DNA from: Blautia wexlerae DSM 19850 | Lineage (GTDB): Bacteria; Bacillota; Clostridia; Lachnospirales; Lachnospiraceae | NCBI RefSeq assembly: GCF_025148125.1 | Contig: NZ_CP102267.1 | Location: 695,001-759,000 of the forward strand | Reading direction: 5' to 3' | DNA: 64,000 bases | In this document: in pieces, positions 33,214 to 42,066 of the stretch | How positions within the stretch are numbered: position 1 is the first letter of the stretch | Layout: every line of letters starts with the position of its first letter | Program-made: the position numbers and the translations under genes | Notes under the pieces: generated by a model | Told to the model about the DNA's origin: nothing | Database searches by the model: none | The model's input: the letters and a program-made list of their open reading frames with translations, nothing else

Positions 33214-36087
33214 ATGCATTTAAGAGGAAATGTGATTTATAATACATGGGAAAATTTCTGGAAAAAGGCATATAAGTCTTCTTATTTCAGAGCACAGTAT
33301 GATGAAACTTCGGAGCGCACAGACTGGTCATTAAGTGAGAGACAGCTATTTACACAGTCAAATGGAAGAACACTTTTGGGCCAGGATACCATGGGCAGAC
33401 TGCACTTTTTGTGCACTCCTCATGATAAAATTTATGCAGTACCATCCGGAGGAACAGATCTGGGAGGACAGTTTAAAGGATACATAGGTCAGTATTATCA
33501 GAATGATACAGCATTACTTCTTGGAAAAATGAAATATGATCTGGAGCTGGACAATGGTCTGATGATCTCAGGTGCAAATAAGCAGTCATGGACAACTTAT
33601 TATGATGATTTTCTTCCGGTTACTGCTACAGAGCATCCGGAACTGGAAACCAGAATATTCTCTTTTGCGCCGATTCTGGAGAAAGAAGCAGTTCCGGCAT
33701 CATCAATCCATCCGGTTCCTGGACCTGCAGGAGCATTCTACTGTATAGAAGTAAAAAATATTTCCGGATGCAAAATGAAAGGAAAACTTCGTCTGTCATT
33801 TGACCAGAAGTTTGTAAATCAGTTTGAGCATTATGGGAAATATTTCGATGATTATACAGTAACACCATATAAATCAGAATGGGATCAGAAATTGCTGGTA
33901 TTATGGCACCCGGAAGCCTGTGCAGCAATTCAGCTTCTGGATTCCGTATGTGAAGGCCAGGGAGATAATCCTAGAATTTATGTACCATTTGAATTAAAAG
34001 CAAATGAAAGCAGAACATTTACAACAGTAATTGCTCTTACTCCAAAGAGAGAAGAGATTTATTCTGCCCTTGGAACACTGTATCAACATACACCGCTGGA
34101 ATGGTTGAATGTTACTGATGATTTCTGGAAAGAAAGATTTGGAAAAATCACTACAGATATTCGGGAAAACCAGGAGGCTGGTGAGAAATACCGTGATATG
34201 CAGGTACGGTTTATTCTTGATAATTTTAACTGCCTTTCTTTCAGAGAAGATGGAAGTCTTCTGACCAACTGGCAGGGGGCACCGTCCCATAGTCTTTCGA
34301 GGCTCTGGGGAATTGATATTACTCCTGATGTGGTAAGTGTTATGTATGCAGTACCTGAGGTAGGAAAAAGTGCAATGTTTTATCTGGCAGAAAGAAACCG
34401 GCCACGTTATAGCCTGTATTCGGATCATAGTATGTTTTACTACATTTCTTTGCTTGTAATAGCAGGAAAATATCTGGAGCTGACAGGAGATGAGAAATTC
34501 TTCAGAGATCATCCGGAACTGGTTGCTGCTATTGATGAGATCTACGATGGAATGATGAAGCATAAACATAAAGAAAAAGCACTGATTTCTAGCAGATACG
34601 CCAGCGATCTTATTGTATTCCGCAAGTATGATTATGGTGCAAATGTACAGTGTTATTATGCGTTGAAATCTTACAGAAGAATTCTGAAACTTCTGGAACG
34701 GGATGCGACAGATGTGGACAGATTTATGGAACAGATGAAAGCAGACATGAAAGAACTGATGGAAGGCAGCGGACCATTCGGCAGACAGATTACAGGCGGA
34801 AACAACTTAGGTGAGAATGAGGAACGCTTCTACATCCAGGATGATCTGAATTATTATGGTGGTGAGGATACTGCTACAGTTATGGCACCTTTGTATGGAC
34901 TATATGAGTTCGATTATGAGCCATATGTAAATCTTCATAGATATGCACGTTCTATGTATATCACAAACTATGATCCGGAATTCCAGACAATGCGTGAATT
35001 ACATTTTGGCATGAATCCATCTGCAACAGGCTGTACTTTAAAACTTGGCGGAAGTCTTACCAGACAGGAAATGCTTGATAACCTGAATCTCCTTTACGAA
35101 CGTCTGGATGAAACAGGCTCACTTTTCTGGTGGCCAAGAGCAACAAATAAGAAAAGATGCCTGACTAGATGCAGCCAGGGACAGGGGGCATGGATTCAGC
35201 AGAGTATTGAGCAGTGGTTTGGTCTCAGGATGGATGGAACACAGAAAACGCTGGTCATCAAGCCACAGGGACTGCTTTCCGGTTATAAACTTCAGAAAAC
35301 ACATCTTGGAGCTTATGTTTTTGATATTGAATATAGAGAAGAAAAAGGAAAAACTGTTATTAATATTAAAAACTATAATGAGGAAGCAATAAAGGTTATT
35401 TTTGAAGTACGTAAGTACGGTGCAGGTGCACAGGGAGAATGTAGAAAAGTAGAGGAATTAGTATTGGCAGGAGCTCTTGTTGAGAAAGAGTTTGTTACAG
35501 AGACAATGGCTGTGCAGGAAACGGATATTGCAGGAGCTGAGTGCAGCACAATGACAGAGGATGGAATTTTGTTTAGTCCATATGGAATTATCATGCCTAA
35601 ACTTTATAATTCAGACTGTGGAATCTTTTTATTCCGTTATCTGATCAGCCAGTCAACAGACACAGAATGGAAAAATGCAGAAGTGAAGATAGAAGTTCCT
35701 GATGGATGGAAAGTACAGTATAAACAATTCTATCACTGGGATTATCAACCTGTATTTTCAGACAATAAGGCAGTATGCATGGTGGGAGAAGTACCACAGA
35801 ATACCCATAAGGTAGCTGGTTTTTACATCAGTTTGCCAGATGAACTGGCAGGAGGCGAGAAGAGCGTGATGCTGTCAGAGCATCCTTTCCCTCAGGATAC
35901 ACAGCATAAAATGAAACAGGTAACCCTGTATGTGGAGGGACAGAAAACACAGGCAGCAGGAGTGATCAGTGCAAGTCTTGAGACGGATGGAAAACAGCGT
36001 AAGGTTTCAGAAATACCGGTACTGATTCTTTCCAAGGAAGACTATGCCGATGCATTGGATAAGATGTATCACGGAACAAAAAAATAG
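33214..36087 (+). CDS. Large probable carbohydrate-active enzyme of (alpha/alpha)6 type
   Basis: A 957-aa cytoplasmic protein without signal peptide. The N-terminal third is beta-rich (GRTLLGQDTMGRLHFLCTP). The central part (about 330-680) is helical with aromatic and acidic clusters such as EERFYIQDDLNYYGGED and GSLFWWPRATNKKR, like six-hairpin glycosidases or GH94-type phosphorylases. The segment GAWIQQSIEQWFGLRMDG followed by QGLLSGYKLQKTHLG recalls the C-terminal part of such enzymes. It is embedded in the sugar ABC/YesMN operon, so it probably cleaves or phosphorolyses the imported sugar. I cannot name the family. Confidence 0.6.
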   Translation: MHLRGNVIYNTWENFWKKAYKSSYFRAQYDETSERTDWSLSERQLFTQSNGRTLLGQDTMGRLHFLCTPHDKIYAVPSGGTDLGGQFKGYIGQYYQNDTALLLGKMKYDLELDNGLMISGANKQSWTTYYDDFLPVTATEHPELETRIFSFAPILEKEAVPASSIHPVPGPAGAFYCIEVKNISGCKMKGKLRLSFDQKFVNQFEHYGKYFDDYTVTPYKSEWDQKLLVLWHPEACAAIQLLDSVCEGQGDNPRIYVPFELKANESRTFTTVIALTPKREEIYSALGTLYQHTPLEWLNVTDDFWKERFGKITTDIRENQEAGEKYRDMQVRFILDNFNCLSFREDGSLLTNWQGAPSHSLSRLWGIDITPDVVSVMYAVPEVGKSAMFYLAERNRPRYSLYSDHSMFYYISLLVIAGKYLELTGDEKFFRDHPELVAAIDEIYDGMMKHKHKEKALISSRYASDLIVFRKYDYGANVQCYYALKSYRRILKLLERDATDVDRFMEQMKADMKELMEGSGPFGRQITGGNNLGENEERFYIQDDLNYYGGEDTATVMAPLYGLYEFDYEPYVNLHRYARSMYITNYDPEFQTMRELHFGMNPSATGCTLKLGGSLTRQEMLDNLNLLYERLDETGSLFWWPRATNKKRCLTRCSQGQGAWIQQSIEQWFGLRMDGTQKTLVIKPQGLLSGYKLQKTHLGAYVFDIEYREEKGKTVINIKNYNEEAIKVIFEVRKYGAGAQGECRKVEELVLAGALVEKEFVTETMAVQETDIAGAECSTMTEDGILFSPYGIIMPKLYNSDCGIFLFRYLISQSTDTEWKNAEVKIEVPDGWKVQYKQFYHWDYQPVFSDNKAVCMVGEVPQNTHKVAGFYISLPDELAGGEKSVMLSEHPFPQDTQHKMKQVTLYVEGQKTQAAGVISASLETDGKQRKVSEIPVLILSKEDYADALDKMYHGTKK

Positions 36088-36098
36088 AATTTGTAAAG

Positions 36099-36139
36099 AC
36101 AGGTGTGCAATTGTTCATGCACACCTGTTATGCTATAAT
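36099..36139 (+). promoter_or_regulatory. Promoter overlapped by an 11-bp palindrome, upstream of the YesN-like gene
   Basis: ACAGGTGTGCA (36099-36109) and TGCACACCTGT (36118-36128) are perfect inverted arms. TTGTTC (36111-36116), 17-bp spacer, TATAAT (36134-36139) form a promoter whose -35 sits in the loop and whose spacer holds the second arm. With no T tract, an operator is more likely than a terminator. Confidence 0.6.
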
Positions 36140-36173
36140 CAAAACGTATATATCAGACAGAACAGGAGATAAA

Positions 36174-37727
36174 ATGTACAATATATTAGTAGTAGATGAT
36201 GAGCGAATTCACAGAGAAGGACTTATTATGCTTCTTGAAAAAATATGCCCGGACGATATGCTGTGGGAAGCATCAAATGGTCAGGAGGCAATGGAGATCA
36301 TGAATAATATTTCCTGTGAGATTGTGATCAGCGATATACGTATGGCAGAAATGGACGGCTTACAGCTGCAAAAAAAAGTAAAAACAGATTATCCAGAAAC
36401 TGCATTTGTGATTGTAAGCGGATATGCAGATTTTTCCTATGCAAGAGAGGCGTTACAGTTTCATGCAAGTGATTATCTGCTAAAGCCTGTAGATGCAGAA
36501 GAGTTAAAGCGTGCCATTAAGAAAATAAAGAAATCAAAAAATCAGGATCAGGTTCAAAAACAAAAAGTAGATCAGATGGAACGACGATTGAAGGAATCTG
36601 CATATGGATATATGGAGTGGCTTCTGAATCAGTATATCCACCATACACGACGTAAGGTATGGGAGCCCTTAAGTGAGATGTTTCCTCTGAGACAGGAAGG
36701 CTATCTGATGTTGATCCGGATCAATAAGCAGCATCTGATTCTTAATGAAGAGATGAAACGGGAGATAGGGTATTTTATAAAAAAACATCTGATAGATACA
36801 TCGTCAATTACATTTCAGGTCAACGGAACAGAAAATCTGCTGGCTGTGTTGGCCTTGTCAGGATCAAGAATTGAACAGGAACAGATCACTCAGATAGAGG
36901 AGTTTATTCAAAATATCCTGGTACTTGAGAAAAACAGAATTTATTTTGCAGTCAGCTCTCTGTATTCGGATATGGAAAGCTGCGGAAACAAGGCATATGA
37001 AGAGGCTATGGCCGCGATGAAGTATTCTTTTTATGAAGAAGAAAGATATTTGCAGGCAGAGAAATATCTGTCTGATGAAAAGCAGGAGGATTCTGTAGGC
37101 AGTGAAGCAATTCTGAATTCTATAAAAGAAGGAAATCTGGAAAAAAGCGAAGCAATTTTTGAAAAAATAACAGAGGTTCTGTCAGAGCATAAAAGTGTTC
37201 AGCCGGATATTTTTAAAAGAAAAATCGTATTCTTTTTTTTCAGAATCTTACGTTATATGGAGCCCTATCTGAAAGCTGAACACTTGTCAGAATTAAATGC
37301 ATTGGATAATTGTCTGATCGAAAGTCAGTGGTATTCTGAATTGAAAAAAAGGTCAGCGGAATTAATAAAAAATATAATCGCTTTCCGGGAAATAGCAGAT
37401 TCACAGGAGACAGATCCTTTGGATGAAAGCAGGCGGTATATAGAGGAACATTACCAGGACGAGATCAGCCTGGAGCAGATTGCTGCATTGTATCATTTTA
37501 ATGCTTCGTATTTCAGTACTTTATTTAAGCAGAGATTCGGAATTTCCTTTTCTGAATACCTGTCAGATATTCGTATGGAGAAAGCAGAGAATCTTTTGAA
37601 AACATCTTCTGATAAGGTAAGGAAGATTGCATTGGAAGTAGGGTATAAGGATCCCAATTATTTTAACAGGGCATTTAAGAAACGTCATAATATGACACCT
37701 GAAGAATTTCGCAAAAGAGTTGGGTGA
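36174..37727 (+). CDS. YesN-type response regulator with AraC DNA-binding domain
   Basis: A 517-aa regulator. The receiver (residues 1-120) has DDE at 8-10, D54 (VISDIRMAEMDG) and the KP of LLKPVDAEE. A middle region of about 280 residues is of unknown fold. The C-terminal 110 residues hold two AraC HTH motifs (ISLEQIAALYHFNASYFSTLFKQ and VRKIALEVGYKDPNYFNRAFKK). The ATG at 36174 after CAGGAGAT is chosen over one 69 bp upstream. It forms a pair with the overlapping kinase and probably activates the adjacent sugar-uptake genes. Confidence 0.93.
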   Translation: MYNILVVDDERIHREGLIMLLEKICPDDMLWEASNGQEAMEIMNNISCEIVISDIRMAEMDGLQLQKKVKTDYPETAFVIVSGYADFSYAREALQFHASDYLLKPVDAEELKRAIKKIKKSKNQDQVQKQKVDQMERRLKESAYGYMEWLLNQYIHHTRRKVWEPLSEMFPLRQEGYLMLIRINKQHLILNEEMKREIGYFIKKHLIDTSSITFQVNGTENLLAVLALSGSRIEQEQITQIEEFIQNILVLEKNRIYFAVSSLYSDMESCGNKAYEEAMAAMKYSFYEEERYLQAEKYLSDEKQEDSVGSEAILNSIKEGNLEKSEAIFEKITEVLSEHKSVQPDIFKRKIVFFFFRILRYMEPYLKAEHLSELNALDNCLIESQWYSELKKRSAELIKNIIAFREIADSQETDPLDESRRYIEEHYQDEISLEQIAALYHFNASYFSTLFKQRFGISFSEYLSDIRMEKAENLLKTSSDKVRKIALEVGYKDPNYFNRAFKKRHNMTPEEFRKRVG

Positions 37728-39553
37728 TGATGGAAAAATTAAAATATACAAAATTTAAAACTCTGCTGATTAGTTCATTTATTTGTATTTCCATTATTCC
37801 TGTTGTGCTTTTGGGTTTATTTATCTTCCATTTGTCAAAACAGGAACTGATCAGGCAGTCAGAAAAACAAATGTGGCAAAATTCTGAGAATGTCAGTGAT
37901 ATTCTGGATGAAAAGTTGGATTATATTGAGGAATTTTCATTAAAAATAAATGTAGATACGAGAATTTATAAAATATTTCAGAATCTGGATACGTCTGACA
38001 GTATGCAGCTTGAAAGTGCCAGTCAGGAAATTTCAAAAATTTTATTGGACTATCTGCCGTGGAATAACACGGTTTATTCTACGCATATTGTGACTCCGTA
38101 TTATCAGTTTGGCGAAAAGGAAAAGAACTATTATCCAAATTATAGCTTTATGGGTTCTAAAATACAGAAAGCAGCAGATGAGGCAAATGGAAAACTTGTG
38201 TGGATTCCGGCATATAATTATATGGACATGTTTTCAATTGAAGATATGCCGAGAGATTTTCTGGAATATGAGCATGTATTTACGGCTGTCAGAAAGCTGC
38301 AGTTAAGCAGGGTAGAATCAGGACATATTGAACATCTGGAAAATAAGACTGATCAAATGTATCTGGTGGTTAATTTTACAGAGGATAATCTGAATAATAT
38401 GCTGAAAAAGTATACAAAGGCAAATTCTCAGATTCTTTATTATATCATGAGTGAAGATGGCAGTGTTGTTGGTCCTTACGGTGAGAATGAATCAAAGCTG
38501 TTTCGAAATGTAACTGCAGCTGATATGGGAATTACGGAGAATAAAGGAACTGTAAAATACTACGGTGCAAATAATCAGGAATATATCGTAACCTATTCCA
38601 AAAGTATGGTGACGGGATGGTATACACTTGCCATGATTCCAGTTAATGTTTTCAGCAAGAATATTGCTACAGATCTTACCAGGGCAATATTGATTCTGGT
38701 AACTATAGAAATTATTTTATCTGTTACTACGGCTGTTCTTATTTCCAGAAAGATTGGGAAAAAAGTTTATAAACCGCTGCACATGATAGAGAAAACAGGA
38801 GAGGGTAATTTTACTGCAAGAATTGTATATGACAACAGGGATGAGTTTGCGTTTTTTTATAAAAAACTGAATGAAATGAATCAGAACCTGCAGATGTTGG
38901 TTCATGAGAAATATGAGATGATGATCCAGAAACGAGACACGGAGATCATGTCGTTAAATATACAGATGAATCCCCATTTTCTCTATAATTCGCTGAATAT
39001 CATTAACTGGGTATGCCTTAAAGGAGAACAGGAAAATGCCAGCAAAATGCTTTTGGATCTGTCGAGAATGCTTCAGTATACCAGCCAGAATGGTGATGTT
39101 CTGGTTCCGCTGTGGGAGGATCTGGACTGGCTTAAACGGTATATTGGAATTATGCAGAAAAGATATCAGGATCAATTTGAAGTGAGTATGGATATACCGG
39201 AGTATTTAAGAAGTCTGGAAGTTCCAAAGTTATTTCTGCAGCCGTTTGTAGAGAATGCCATTGTGCATGGATTTAAAAATTATCAGGATTCTGGGAAGAT
39301 CTGGATTTCAGCAGAGGAAGAAGAAAATGATATTCTTTTTTATGTAGAGGATAATGGATGTGGAATCTGTGAGGAAGATTTGAAAGAGGTTCTGAATAAA
39401 GAGCGAAAGAGTATAGGCGTCAGAAATACAAATAAAAGGATTCGTATGATTTATGGAGAGAAATATGGGGTTACCATAAGCTCACAGCTGGAAGAAGGCA
39501 CAGTTGTAACCATAAGACTTCCACTAAAAGTTAATTCGAAAAAACAGAGTTAG
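37727..39553 (+). CDS. YesM-type sensor histidine kinase
   Basis: A 608-aa kinase: a helix at about 12-34, an extracellular dCache-like sensor of about 270 residues, a second helix near 312-332, HAMP, His_kinase family motif (LNIQMNPHFLYNSLNIINW) and an HATPase (LFLQPFVENAIVHGF, DNGCGI). YesM kinases sense sugars or peptides outside the cell and phosphorylate YesN partners. The start overlaps the regulator stop (GTGATGATGG); ATG 37727 or 37730 are both possible. Confidence 0.92.
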   Translation: MMEKLKYTKFKTLLISSFICISIIPVVLLGLFIFHLSKQELIRQSEKQMWQNSENVSDILDEKLDYIEEFSLKINVDTRIYKIFQNLDTSDSMQLESASQEISKILLDYLPWNNTVYSTHIVTPYYQFGEKEKNYYPNYSFMGSKIQKAADEANGKLVWIPAYNYMDMFSIEDMPRDFLEYEHVFTAVRKLQLSRVESGHIEHLENKTDQMYLVVNFTEDNLNNMLKKYTKANSQILYYIMSEDGSVVGPYGENESKLFRNVTAADMGITENKGTVKYYGANNQEYIVTYSKSMVTGWYTLAMIPVNVFSKNIATDLTRAILILVTIEIILSVTTAVLISRKIGKKVYKPLHMIEKTGEGNFTARIVYDNRDEFAFFYKKLNEMNQNLQMLVHEKYEMMIQKRDTEIMSLNIQMNPHFLYNSLNIINWVCLKGEQENASKMLLDLSRMLQYTSQNGDVLVPLWEDLDWLKRYIGIMQKRYQDQFEVSMDIPEYLRSLEVPKLFLQPFVENAIVHGFKNYQDSGKIWISAEEEENDILFYVEDNGCGICEEDLKEVLNKERKSIGVRNTNKRIRMIYGEKYGVTISSQLEEGTVVTIRLPLKVNSKKQS

Positions 39554-39660
39554 ATTAAGGTTATATGGATATTCAATTTTATGAGAAGGCGATTGTGAAA
39601 GATTGCCGGAAATAAGGTTGAATATCCATTTTTGATTATAAGCAAATAAATATCATGTAT

Positions 39661-39707
39661 AACAGTATAAAACAGTTGACAACAGTTATGCACTGTTATA
39701 TACTGTT
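39661..39707 (+). promoter_or_regulatory. Promoter with nested palindromic operator of the GntR-ABC operon
   Basis: TTGACA (39676-39681), 17-bp spacer, TATACT (39699-39704). AACAGT-TATGC-ACTGTT fills the spacer, and outer arms AACAGTATA (39661-39669) and TATACTGTT (39699-39707) flank the whole promoter. The arrangement strongly suggests autorepression by the GntR protein encoded just downstream. Confidence 0.8.
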
Positions 39708-39727
39708 TGCAGATGGAGGAGAAACAT

Positions 39728-40099
39728 ATGCATATAATAATCAATAATTCATCCATGGTACCTATTTATGAACAGATCATAGACCAGATTAAGTCTGCGA
39801 TTATCAGAGGAGAGTTACAGCCGGACACTGTATTACCTTCAGTACGCAGTTTGTCAAAGGAACTGAAGATCAGTGCCCTGACTGTGAAGAAAGCCTACGA
39901 CAATCTGGAAGAAGAGGGATTTACCGTCACTGTTCATGGAAAAGGAACCTACGTTGCAGCCACAAATAAAAACCTGATGAGGGAAGAACAGCTCAAAGAA
40001 GTGGAACATGATCTGGAGCAGGCGGTCATGAAGGGAAGAAGATGTGGACTGAACGATGAGGAAATCAGAAATCTTTTTGAAATGATCATGGAGGACTAA
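39728..40099 (+). CDS. GntR family (YtrA subfamily) transcriptional repressor
   Basis: A 123-aa regulator with an N-terminal winged helix (VPIYEQIIDQIKSAIIRGEL...LPSVRSLSKELKISALTVKKAYDNLEEEGFTVTVHGKGTYV) and only a short C-terminal helical part, the YtrA form. YtrA-like repressors control ABC operons that respond to cell-wall antibiotics. TGGAGGAGAAACAT precedes the ATG; the ABC ATPase follows after 3 bp. Confidence 0.93.
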   Translation: MHIIINNSSMVPIYEQIIDQIKSAIIRGELQPDTVLPSVRSLSKELKISALTVKKAYDNLEEEGFTVTVHGKGTYVAATNKNLMREEQLKEVEHDLEQAVMKGRRCGLNDEEIRNLFEMIMED

Positions 40100-40102
40100 G
40101 AC

Positions 40103-40948
40103 ATGTTGAAAATCAGTCATTTGCAGAAACATTACAGAGGTTTTTCGCTGGACTGTTCTATGGAAGTACAGCCTGGGATGATTACAGGACTTATTGGAAG
40201 AAATGGTTCCGGGAAATCCACCACATTTAAAGCTCTGCTCGGCTTGATTCATCCGGATGGCGGAGAGATAGAGGTCTTTGGGAAAAAGGCAGAAGAGCTT
40301 AGGCCGGAGGATAAACAGAAACTGGGAGTTGTTTTTGCAGATTCAGGCTTCAGTATGTATCTGACAGCAGCGGGCGTGGCCAATATTATGAAAAGCATAT
40401 ATCCGGATTTTGACAGAGAGAAATTCCTGCAGCAGTGCAGAAGATTCAATCTGCCCACAGACAAGAAAATCAAAGAATTTTCCACTGGTATGAAAGCAAA
40501 GTTTAAAGTACTGGCAGCATTAAGCCATAAGGCAGAACTGCTGATTCTGGATGAGCCCACAGTTGGTCTGGATGTGATAGCCAGGGATGAAGTGCTGAAC
40601 ATGCTGAGAGAATATATGGAAGAAAATGAAAGCAGTTCTATTCTGATCAGTTCACATATTTCATCAGATCTGGAGAGTCTTTGTGACGATTTTTATATGA
40701 TCCATGCCGGAAAAATTATCCTTCATGAGGATACAGATGTACTGCTGTCAGATTATGCAGTTCTTAAAGTTGCAGAAGAAGAGTACGAAAAACTGGATCA
40801 GCAATACCTTATTAAGATCCGGAAAGAAGCTTATGGATACAGGTGTCTGACAAACCAGAAACAATTTTATATGGAAAATTACCCGGATGTTGTAATTGAG
40901 AATGGAAAGATTGATGATCTGGTAATGATGATGGAGGAACAGGTATGA
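40103..40948 (+). CDS. ABC transporter ATPase of the YtrA-linked operon
   Basis: A 281-aa ATPase: Walker A GRNGSGKST, signature FSTGMKAKFKV (degenerate LSGGQ, as in this subfamily), Walker B LLILDEPTVGLD. The Q-loop position reads VFADSGF with no glutamine. It pairs with the small permease overlapping its 3' end. Substrate unknown; related operons relate to bacitracin, cell-wall or lipid stress. Confidence 0.9.
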   Translation: MLKISHLQKHYRGFSLDCSMEVQPGMITGLIGRNGSGKSTTFKALLGLIHPDGGEIEVFGKKAEELRPEDKQKLGVVFADSGFSMYLTAAGVANIMKSIYPDFDREKFLQQCRRFNLPTDKKIKEFSTGMKAKFKVLAALSHKAELLILDEPTVGLDVIARDEVLNMLREYMEENESSSILISSHISSDLESLCDDFYMIHAGKIILHEDTDVLLSDYAVLKVAEEEYEKLDQQYLIKIRKEAYGYRCLTNQKQFYMENYPDVVIENGKIDDLVMMMEEQV

Positions 40949-41595
40949 AGGGATTATTTGTAAAGGATATAGAACTGATGAAACAGCAGAAACAGTTTTT
41001 TATCCTGGTTGTTGTAATGGAAGTCATCCTGAATCTGGCAGGAAGCGGGAGCGTCAGTTTTGCTACAGGATATTTTACGATTGTCACAGCAATTTTTGCC
41101 ATTACGACTATAAGTTATGATGAGTTTGATAATGGTCTTGCGTTTCTTATGACCTTGCCGGTTACCAGAAAACAGTATGTGGCGGAAAAATATCTGCTGG
41201 GAGCAGGGCTTACGGCTGTAGCGTGGGGAATTGCAACGATAACGGGAGTAATCTGCAAAGGTGTGGCAGAACTTCAGGGGTGTCTGAGTGAGACTATCAT
41301 TGGCAGCCTGATATACATTCCACTGGCACTTCTTATGCTGGCGGTATCGCTCCCGCTTGTAATACATTTTGGAGCGGAAAAAGGACGTTATATTGCAATG
41401 GTCATGTGGGCTATTATATTTGCCGTAGTTTATATTCTGATAAAAACAATGGGACTTTCAGCAGACGCAGTCGATGCATGGCTGAATGGACTGAACTGGG
41501 GAATGGTATTGGCCGGAGTTGTATTATTTACAGTAATTGTATATATGGGGTCTTTTTGGATTGGTGTCCGGCTTATGGAGAAGAAAGAATTCTGA
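40945..41595 (+). CDS. ABC-2 type permease of the YtrA-linked operon
   Basis: A 216-aa membrane protein with six helices, starting MKGLFVKDIELMKQQKQFF. The central segment SYDEFDNGLAFLMTLPVTRKQYVAEKYLLG is characteristic of ABC-2 permeases found with GntR-YtrA operons. Its ATG overlaps the ATPase stop by 4 bp. Confidence 0.88.
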   Translation: MKGLFVKDIELMKQQKQFFILVVVMEVILNLAGSGSVSFATGYFTIVTAIFAITTISYDEFDNGLAFLMTLPVTRKQYVAEKYLLGAGLTAVAWGIATITGVICKGVAELQGCLSETIIGSLIYIPLALLMLAVSLPLVIHFGAEKGRYIAMVMWAIIFAVVYILIKTMGLSADAVDAWLNGLNWGMVLAGVVLFTVIVYMGSFWIGVRLMEKKEF

Positions 41596-41611
41596 TGTGT
41601 CTCGAATATGG

Positions 41612-41640
41612 TTGTAATTATAAAAGCAGTGTGCTAAAAT
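41612..41640 (+). promoter_or_regulatory. Promoter of the cobalamin-uptake operon
   Basis: TTGTAA (41612-41617), 17-bp spacer, TAAAAT (41635-41640). Transcription would start near 41647, just upstream of the riboswitch. Confidence 0.6.
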
Positions 41641-41679
41641 TGTATCAGCGTAATTGAATAAGCTGTTAAGTGAACATTA

Positions 41680-41835
41680 TCATATGCAGATTTTGTGTAT
41701 GGTAATGTGAGAGGGAATCAGGTGAAATGCCTGAACGGTTGCGGCCACTGTATACAGAAAAAAAGCGGGATTGTAATATGTCATTGCATAAATATGTGAG
41801 AAGGCGGAATCCGGCTGTCAGAGAGTATCTGGAAA
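41680..41835 (+). promoter_or_regulatory. Cobalamin riboswitch
   Basis: Conserved core elements are visible in order: GAGGGAATCAGGTGAAATGC (41711-41730), CTGAACGGTTGCGGCCACTG (41731-41750, corresponding to the conserved GCGGCCACTGTA), and the B12-box-like part CGGCTGTCAGAGAG (about 41812-41826). It precedes an intrinsic terminator and a BtuFCD-like operon, so cobalamin binding should stop transcription. The exact ends are approximate. Confidence 0.85.
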
Positions 41836-41840
41836 TATTT

Positions 41841-41894
41841 CTGATACAACATTCATGAACTGCTGAAGCATGGATGTTGTATCAGTTTTTATTT
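41841..41894 (+). terminator. Riboswitch-controlled terminator
   Basis: CTGATACAACAT (41841-41852) pairs with ATGTTGTATCAG (41874-41885), followed by a T-rich run (TTTTTATTTT). It lies directly after the cobalamin aptamer and about 170 bp before the first gene. Confidence 0.92.
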
Positions 41895-42066
41895 TGTGGA
41901 AATTTTCTGTGATCTGTGAGTCAGGAAACCTGCCTGACAGCGTAAAGAAGGAGCTTCCGTAAAAAGTATCCGTTATTCTTATCACTTCTATTTTACTTTT
42001 TCTGAAGTCCCATCTTTTCGGTTACACGAACAGGTAAATAACATATACGAAAAGAGAGGAAGTCAA

